Shown here in pieces: positions 57,065 through 64,000 of a stretch of DNA of 64,000 nucleotides. Position numbers and translations under genes: made by a program. The stretch's first letter is position 1; every line of letters starts with the position of its first letter. Location of the stretch: the NCBI RefSeq assembly GCF_022965805.1, contig NC_133110.1:29384668-29448667 (forward strand), given 5' to 3'. The notes under the pieces were generated by a model. That model searched no databases and was not told where the DNA came from. It saw only the letters and a list, made by a program, of their open reading frames with translations. The stretch comes from Primulina eburnea. Its lineage: Eukaryota; Streptophyta; Magnoliopsida; Lamiales; Gesneriaceae.

Positions 57065-58783
57065 GGGGTGATTCTTCACGATTTCCTGATGAAATCGTGA
57101 AGTTCCTCTTCCCTTTTTCTTTAAAAGGTTTCCATTTCTAAAACTTGTGATTTTGAAGAATCCGTGTCTCAGAATTCGAATTCGAACGCAGTATCGTGTT
57201 CCTCTCGATAAGAGCTACACAAGGACGTAAGTTTTGTTACGTTTTGAGATGTTTTGAAAACATGATGTAGCTAGAATTGCATGTGATTCAGATATGGCGT
57301 TTTTGCTACCGTAGATATTGTAGAATTGAAGTCAGATTAAAGAACAGACTGTTTATGTAATTGTTATGATTTTTGAAAGATATTGACTGAGATTCCATAT
57401 CAGAATTGTGTTAGTATTCAGATTATGAATTGTATGGATACAGATTATGAGTTCCAGTATTATATTTGTGATGTTGAGTTTGACGGGGTTATTCAGATTG
57501 TATTGTTATGCCGTCGAAACATCAGTTGATTTATATTGATCAGATTCGGTATTGATTGAGATTGATCAGACTCAGTAATTACTCAGATTGTATTGTCATG
57601 TTGATGATATGATTCAGATTGTATCTTGTTCAGACATTGATCAGATTTTATATTGAATTGAGTATTGATCAGAACAGATTGTATATTGAGTTATTCATTG
57701 ATACTATGTATTCGATATTGTCATTTCAGATTCGAGATGGACAGAGTTGAATACAGGTCATCGTCTTCGTCAGACAGGGACGACAAAGGTATAATTCATG
57801 TGATATCTGGGAAGAGACAACTCAAATCAGATCTCATTTGAGTTTCCCAATAAAATCACATACTTGATTATTGTTTGTCTTCTGATATGTTTATGATTTG
57901 TTTATAAACTTTATATTCAAATCTTTTGGACATGAGCATGCTTTGTTTACAGATTGTTATACATTGCATTTGAGATAGGAGAGTCGTTGACAGCCATTGT
58001 CACATATCTAGATGTTCGGTGTATCTCAGCTTAGGAGCAGCTTTGACTCCTATTGCAGCCGTTGATACAACTCAGACCGAATTCTAGGAATAAGACGTAC
58101 AGTCACCCCGAGTGGGAGAGTAGGTGACAGCCATTGACGTCTTATTCACACCGGGATCCCTAGAGTTATAGTTGAGTCGAGTCTAGACATGATTTGACTA
58201 GAACTGCATGTGTTTAGAAATGTGGTTTCATAGAATATGAAACCCATTGTTATTGCTTTCATTCATGATAGCATGTTTTTATGATTTGATTTGAGTAGCA
58301 TGTTTAATTGAGTTGTAGGTTGATTTCATAGATTATGACATCTATTGTTTTTAAGTTTATTCATGATAGAATATTTCATGATTTACTTTATGTATATACA
58401 TGTTTACCATGTTTTATACTGGGATTTATTCTCACCGGAGTTATCTGGCTGTTGTCTTGTTTTGTATGTGTGCATGACAACAGGTGGGACTGGATCGGGG
58501 TCAAGAGGATGAGGAGAGAAGAAGAGTTAGCGGGGTGATTTCGGACTTACTGTAGATTTGGTTTATTACTTGAACTTAGTAACTGAACCTTAGACTTAGA
58601 TTGTACAGTATTGTACTTTTATACTGAAATGTATTTTATACTGAGATGTATATTATTTAGATTCCATTACCTTCCGCATTTACATTTTAAAAAGAAAAAT
58701 TTTTAGACCCTGTTTATCAGAACTGATAATTAAATCCCAACGATGATTAAGAAGATGATTAGCGTCCGGGTCCCCACAACAGG

Positions 58784-58795
58784 TGGTATCAGAGC
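58784..58795 (+). other. Gypsy-3 primer-binding site
   Basis: TGGTATCAGAGC, five nucleotides after the LTR end, matching initiator tRNA-Met. Confidence 0.92.
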
Positions 58796-59109
58796 GATAG
58801 ATCCTTTAGATTGAGATAGTCAAAGTTGATAGATCTTTTAGACTGAGATAGTAAAGAATGAGCGGGGTAGATTGAACTGTCTTCCTTGCATGTGATTGCT
58901 AGCATGAGATTTATGTCAATGTTAACTTGCATGATATGTGCTAGCATGATTTATTGCTTTCCCTATTACATGTTGTTTGTTATCTGAGTTGATTACAGCA
59001 TGTAATTACCAAGCCTGAATCAGAACCGAGTCTGGATCAGAGGTATATGATCAGAGGAGGGCTGAGACAGATTGTATAGATTATGTACTAATCTTTGTGA
59101 TTATCAGAT
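58796..59109 (+). mobile_element. Gypsy-3 untranslated leader
   Basis: Between the PBS and gag. It contains a repeated GATAGATC(T/C)TTTAGA motif (58796-58850). No ORF of note. Confidence 0.6.
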
Positions 59110-60009
59110 ATACCGCCTCGAAGAATTTCAGAAAAGGGCAGTACTTCGTCTGAACAGAGAGATGTATCAGAAACTCAGTTAGAAGAAAAGATGAAAGAAT
59201 TTCAGTTGTTACAGCCGCCGATTCTGAATGGTTCCGAGACATCTGAAGATTGTCGAAACTGGTTTGATGATATAGAAATCTTGTTTGACTTACTTGATTG
59301 TACAGATGAACAGAGAGTTAAAATGGTGCCTTATCAGTTACGAGAAGCCGCCAGAAATTGGTGGATTACCAGTAGAAGAATGTGGGAACAGAGAGGTAGA
59401 GTGATTTCGTGGGAAATATTCAAAACTGAATTTTATCGACGATTTTTCTTAGTCTCATACCGAGAGGACAAGAAATTAGAGTTTGGGAGTTTGAGCCAAG
59501 GTCAGTTGAATATTGATGAATACACCGCCAAATTCTCTACTCTACTGTATTTTTCTCCTCAGATAGCTGGAAATGATGAAGCTATAGTAAATCAGTTCAT
59601 CAGAGGGTTGAATTCGGAGGTAGTTGCATTTATGAATTTGCAACGACCTTATCATTTTGCTGATATCTTGAGTAAAGCAAAGAGAGCGGAGATGAGTCTG
59701 ATTAGACAATTGACAAGGTTGTGTGTGAAGCCACTTCAGACACAGCAATCCCCTCTTTGATATGATCACGGCAGTACGAGTGGGAAGCAAGATTTGTTTA
59801 AAGCTCGAAAGAAGGCATTCAAGAAGTTGGGAAGTGGTTCCTCTAGCTCCAGTGGTTCTAGCCCGAGTTATACGGGAGTATATTGCAGGACTTGCGGAGG
59901 GAGACATCCCACCGAGCAATGCCAGGGAGTGACTGGTAGATGCAATATTTGTGGACAGCCGGGACACTTTGCTAAAGTTTGTCCCCAGCGACGGTCCCGA
60001 AGATCTTAG
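59110..60009 (+). pseudogene. gag: Gypsy-3 gag with two zinc knuckles, start and middle broken
   Basis: The conserved MPPRR start reads ATA-CCG-CCT (IPPRR) at 59110, and the first in-frame ATG is at 59191. Capsid motifs are RNWWITSRRMWEQRG, EFYRRFF, LSQGQLNIDEY and FIRGLNSEV, closely parallel to Gypsy-2 Gag. A TGA at 59758-59760 interrupts. The same frame continues to CRTCGGRHPTEQC (CX2CX3HX4C) and CNICGQPGHFAKVC (CX2CX4HX4C, His intact), with TAG at 60007-60009. Confidence 0.87.
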
Positions 60010-60354
60010 GGAACAACGTTCAATTGAGAAATAGATCCAGAATTTACAACAGGTACTATTCTTTATGATTCTATTGCATATGTATTGATATATACTAATG
60101 CAATTATTAAGAATATCTTTGACTGAGTTGCATGGAGATATGTTGTATCTGTTGGGTTTGTATGTACTGTAGTATTGATGTCCTTGCTTGTTGAGGAAAT
60201 GTTGATATCAGAGATTTCTGTATATATTGTATACTGCAGTAAGATGAGCATGAAATAGAAATAGATTATGATGTACTTGTGTTTTCTGATTTGAACGCAT
60301 TATTGATATATAAATGCTGAACAAGTACAAACATATTGGAGAATTTTTCCAGAA
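60010..60354 (+). mobile_element. Gypsy-3 interior, protease position, unrecognisable
   Basis: This stretch lies where the protease would be. It is AT-rich with many stops in every frame, and no DTG or DSG motif is visible. Confidence 0.55.
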
Positions 60355-60594
60355 ATGGTAAGAGTCAGATCAGAGATGACTGATCAGTGGAGATACCACG
60401 ATAAGGATTCTAGATTTAAAATTCCTTTGATATCTGTATTGTATATGACTCGATTAATACAGAAAGGAGCAGATTGCATCCCTATGTATTCAGTAGACCT
60501 ACTGAAATCGAGCCTAACTTTGACAGATATGTCAATGATGTATGAGTTGGCAGACATTAGCCAGATAAGATTTCAGATTTGTGTATTATATTAG
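60355..60594 (+). pseudogene. pol: Gypsy-3 protease-RT linker remnant
   Basis: About 70 codons read as a diverged copy of the Gypsy-2 segment between protease and RT (IPLISVLYMTRLIQKGAD, then YSVDLLKSSLTL), ending near ELADI. The RT that should follow is absent or decayed. This is the last confidently recognised coding piece of Gypsy-3. Confidence 0.75.
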
Positions 60595-62684
60595 AAAGAT
60601 AGAGTTCAGAATTGAATTGAGATCAGACATTGATTGTATGTTAGAATTCAGTACAGAATGATATTAAAGGTACAGAATGATACAGAATAAATTGAAAGAT
60701 CAGTAGAAGAGTACCGACCAAGAGTACATCTGATTTTGTGATACTCTTTGGCACGTGTCAGTATATTCAGAGATATTCTGATGAATTCTATGCTCATTAC
60801 ATCTATGAAATTTTGATGTATTTGCAGCATCTGATTGACTGAATAGAATATTTGAAGATTGTATTGAATATTCTGAGAACTGTAATGATTGTATACATAA
60901 ATTATTCAGATAAAAATCTTGCTTGAAACAGATTGTATTCAGAATATGCGATATCTGAAGTTAGTATACAGATTGATTTTGATACAGTTGAGATTGTGAT
61001 CAGTTATTGATAAGATACCGATATCAGAAAGATCAGAAATTTCAGAAATGTCAGAAATGTCAGAAATGTATATTGTCTGATTTGACATATTATCTTATTC
61101 GATTATTGCTTTATATCTGCTTGTGTATTGTTATTGTTCTAAATCAGTATTCGTGATATCTTATATTGGTTGGGAGCACCTTTTAATTGCAGATGAGATA
61201 TAGCAGTTGATCAGAATGACATGAAGATATTTACCAGAAATCATTTTGTTATGAGTTCACTGAACTCACTAGATCTGTATAGGTTACGGATATTTTGTAT
61301 CTGATTTGATATTACTATTGTTTTGAATCCGTATATGATACAGATTGTTGTGAACCATTGAGAATATATACAGTTCAATTATATCAGAGTTGTTTTCGAG
61401 AGGTACAGCTATTCAGCAATGCGATCAGAATGTTCAGAGTTTGATTGATAATCAGAAAGGAACATCGATCAGTGTAACCGATATATGATTTTGTGTTTTG
61501 TATGAAATTGACTAGCTTGTGATGTCAGAATGTTACAGAATTGTATAACAGAATTGATATTGATAGTCAGAGCCGAATACCAGGTAGGTATATTTTCTTT
61601 ACTTTATGTTATTAACTGATTTGTTTATGTCAGTAGTTCGGATCTGGAATCACAGATAGGGTCAGAAATGTACCATAGTGGATTCAGTTTTCATTCTGAT
61701 GATTGAGAATGTATGATATTCGAAAAGATAGTTGTGATATAGACAGATGAGATCAGTTATAACAGAATTTGTACTGAAATATTGGCAGAAATTGTACCGA
61801 AATGTCTGAATTGCCACTAGATAAAGGCAGAAAGATAGAACTCAGAAGAATTATTACAGAATTGGTATAATTCTGACTAGATATGAGAGTACATTTCTAT
61901 GACTCTAGTAATGATATTACTGCTATTTCTCTTCAGATGGTAAGAGGATATGATTATGATTGACAGACTGTTCAATCTATATCTACTAGTTTGTACAAGA
62001 TAATGTACGAACATGACCAAATGACACAGATCGATGTCAGAGAAGTGGTCAGAAAGATCAGAATGCCATAGTAGATTATGTCAGATTGTGATTTTGCTTG
62101 AGGTTGTATTTGTGACAGAATATATCATGAACTCTCTCTTAGATTATTATACAGATTGACAGACAGTCAGAATGTACTATCCAGATATGAAAGATATCCA
62201 GAGAGTAGTAGAGCTGGATGTTAGCACTAGTTGACATGAGGTATTGTTACTTTATGGGTGATTGTGTGGTGGTAGCTATCAAAAGAGTACTGAGATAGGT
62301 ACAGACGACATATTGTACAGTGAGTACTACAGAGTCATTATAAAGAAGATTCAGAGAGAAATAAAGATAGCTCAGAAATAACAGATTGGATAAACCAACA
62401 TCGGATGATGATGTTTGGTATTTGGAATGGAAGATTGAATATATCCTTGATCGGGATAAACAGAATTGATAACCGTCAATAGTACTGATTTACTATGAAC
62501 TGTAGATTGGTTTATACAGATATTGTATAACCAACATTGCAGGATTGATTTCGTCAGAATTAATTTAAGAAGTATTATGATGTGATACTGCATAAATTCG
62601 TATTCCAGATGAGGATCAGGGATTTGAGTTTTGATTTAAACTCTAGTATACATTTCTTCTCGTATATCAGAATTGATTTCTTGT
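60595..62684 (+). mobile_element. Gypsy-3 interior, pol region decayed or replaced
   Basis: About 2.1 kb dominated by CAGA-, TCAGAAATG- and GATTGTAT-type words, with no RT, RNase H or integrase motif that I can find. A direct repeat of TCAGAAATG lies at 61033-61068. It ends at the PPT-side hairpin. Confidence 0.6.
61033..61068 (+). repeat. Short tandem repeat TCAGAAATG
   Basis: Three to four direct copies of a 9-10 nt unit inside the Gypsy-3 interior. Confidence 0.75.
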
Positions 62685-62722
62685 GAGTTCGGGGACGAAC
62701 TCAGATTTAAGAGGGGGAGAAA
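62685..62722 (+). other. Gypsy-3 PPT-side hairpin and PPT
   Basis: GAGTTCG (62685-62691) pairs with CGAACTC (62696-62702) around GGGA, then the PPT AAGAGGGGGAGAAA (62709-62722) leads into the LTR. Confidence 0.8.
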
Positions 62723-64000
62723 TGTAGTGCCCGAGAATTATAGAATTGATAAACCAAGATTATTAGTCTTCACTAACGTGAGACTCGGAAGATATGAGAA
62801 TGTATGGCATGCAATGAGGGAAGAAAAGACATGGAGAAATAGGGTTTGCAAGACCGCACCCGCGCCCAGAATAGGAATGCACCTGCGGTCATTAAAAATG
62901 GAATTTTGGAAGGTGAGGCCGAAGCATCACCGCACCCGCGGTGCAACCAAGACCGCACCCGCGGTTGAGTGGCAGAAAGTTGGGGGTTTTTGGAAATGGC
63001 AAGACCGCACTCGCGGTGCTAGCCAGAGCGCACCCGCGGTGCCAACACCGCACCCGCGGTCTAGAACCAAGCGCACCTGCGGTCAAGCTTCGGGAAATTT
63101 TGGATGAAGATCAATAGGCATAGCGCACCCGCGGTCATGTAATGAGCGCACCCGCGGTGCAACGTGCAGAACAAATAATTGGCCACTTGTTTGACATGCA
63201 ATTGATATATATATGTAGGGGTGATTCTTCACGATTTCATCAGATGAAATCGTGAAGTTCCTCTTCCCTTTTTCTTTAAAAGCTTTCCATTTCTAAAACT
63301 TGTGATTTTGAAGAATCCGTGTCTCAGAATCCGAATTCGAACATAGTATCGTGTTCCTCTCGATAAGAGCTACACAAGGACGTAAGTTTTGTTACGTTTT
63401 GAGATGTTTTGAAAACATGATGTTGCTAGAATTGCATGTGATTCAGATATGACGTTTTTGCTACCGTAGATATTGTAGAATTGAAGTCAGATTAAAGAAC
63501 AGACTGTTTATGTAATTGTTATGATTTTTGAAAGATATTGACTGAGATTCCATATCAGAATTGTGTTAGTATTCAGATTATGAATTGTATGGATACAGAT
63601 TATGAGTTCCAGTATTATATTTGTGATGTTGAGTTTGACGGGGTTATTCAGATTGCATTGTTATGCCGTCGAAACATCAGTTGATTTATATTGATCAGAT
63701 TCGGTATTGATTGAGATTGATCAGACTCAGTAATTACTCAGATTGTATTGTCATGTTGATGATATGACTCAGATTGTATCTTGTTCAGACATTGATCAGA
63801 TTGTATATTGAATTGAGTATTGATCAGAACAGATTGTATATTGAGTTATTCATTGATACTATGTATTCGATATTGTCATTTCAGATTCGAGATGGACAGA
63901 GTTGAATACAGGTCATTGTCTTCGTCAGACAGGGACGACAAAGGTATAATTCATGTGATATCTGGGAAGAGACAACTCAAATCAGATCTCATTTGAGTTT
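62723..64000 (+). mobile_element. Gypsy-3 3' LTR, first 1278 bp
   Basis: It starts TGTAGTGCCCGAG and parallels 56570-57847 closely. Differences include module variants (ACCGCACTCGCGGT at about 63004; AGCGCACCTGCGGT at about 63070). It is cut by the window edge, so its TSD is not visible. Confidence 0.92.
62851..63161 (+). promoter_or_regulatory. U3 modules ACCGCACCCGCGGT, Gypsy-3 3' LTR
   Basis: Same set and spacing as in the 5' LTR. In a 3' LTR they could drive read-out transcription into flanking DNA; this is inferred. Confidence 0.65.

Larger units (their letters stand above)
56570..58778 (+). mobile_element. Gypsy-3 5' LTR
   Basis: 2209 bp from TGTAATGCCCGAG to GGGTCCCCACA. In order it holds the ACCGCACCCGCGGT modules (56699-57006), a TATA-like run (57053-57064), a CAGATTGTAT-rich zone (about 57440-57740), the double stem-loop (58435-58483) and the terminal AAGATGATTAGCG block. 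Confidence 0.9.
56570..64000 (+). mobile_element. Gypsy-3: Ty3/gypsy element, 3' end outside the window
   Basis: 5' LTR 56570-58778, PBS, 3.94-kb interior with a decayed gag-pol, PPT, and 3' LTR from 62723 cut by the window edge. It is the same family as LTR-0. The interior is about 1 kb shorter than that of Gypsy-2 and most of pol is unrecognisable, yet the LTRs remain very similar. It may therefore have spread with a defective interior. Confidence 0.88.

Noticed and set aside
62673..63107. 144-codon plus ORF with Arg/Pro/Ala-rich repeats, and relatives at 56620-56933
   Set aside because: It starts in the Gypsy-3 interior and runs through the PPT and U3 modules. The repeats encode the apparent peptide repeats, and frames differ between the two LTRs.

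Overview
This window is plant nuclear DNA made almost entirely of nested transposable elements. Evidence: Ty3/gypsy and Ty1/copia polyproteins of the plant type, LTRs with TG...CA ends and 5-bp target-site duplications (TSDs), primer-binding sites (PBS) matching plant initiator tRNA-Met, and a CACTA-type DNA transposon with a 3-bp TSD. I see no intact host gene, no tRNA or rRNA gene and no prokaryotic feature. The host is a flowering plant; the sequence does not let me name the species. All element names here are mine.

Layout. 1-1326 is the 3' part of an LTR (LTR-0). 1327-3886 is older sequence holding a broken unidentified gene, with a 996-bp non-autonomous CACTA element (1608-2603) in it. 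From 3887 to the end of the window everything appears to sit inside one old element, LARD-X (5' LTR 3887-6942; 3' LTR from 20303, cut at 21638). The LARD-X interior holds solo-1, a solo LTR (7896-18634, TSD CTATT), which holds LARD-A (10506-17876, TSD ACAAC). The LARD-X 3' LTR is interrupted by minus-strand Gypsy-1 (3' LTR 21639-24276; pol and gag scattered to 56569). Gypsy-1 holds solo-2 (TSD TGCGC), LARD-B (46544-53583, TSD AAATA), and Gypsy-3 (from 56570) just upstream of its gag. Solo-2 holds Copia-1 (24988-43704, TSD CTACT). Copia-1 holds complete minus-strand Gypsy-2 (30801-39391, TSD GATCA) and a truncated LTR (39687 to about 41594). Nesting is five deep: LARD-X, Gypsy-1, solo-2, Copia-1, Gypsy-2.

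A 703-bp segment (45052-45754) is inverted. Turning it back makes the Gypsy-1 integrase continuous and pairs the two TGCGC copies flanking solo-2.

No gag-pol is fully open. Most nonsense codons look like C-to-T or G-to-A transitions, as expected for methylated, silenced elements. The LARDs have 2.9-3.1 kb LTRs around interiors with no coding capacity, yet the LARD-A and LARD-B interiors resemble each other. They presumably used proteins of autonomous relatives such as Gypsy-1.

The most interesting signals are non-coding. (1) GC-rich palindromic modules start 122-133 bp from the LTR start, upstream of a TATA-like run, with a different motif in each subfamily. (2) A stem-loop beside the polypurine tract (PPT) has a changing but still paired stem. 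(3) A stem-loop about 300-400 nt before the LTR 3' end includes one compensatory change. (4) A 172-bp GT-AG intron-like segment separates the zinc knuckle from the protease of Gypsy-1. (5) A 20-bp minisatellite is shared by two LTRs.
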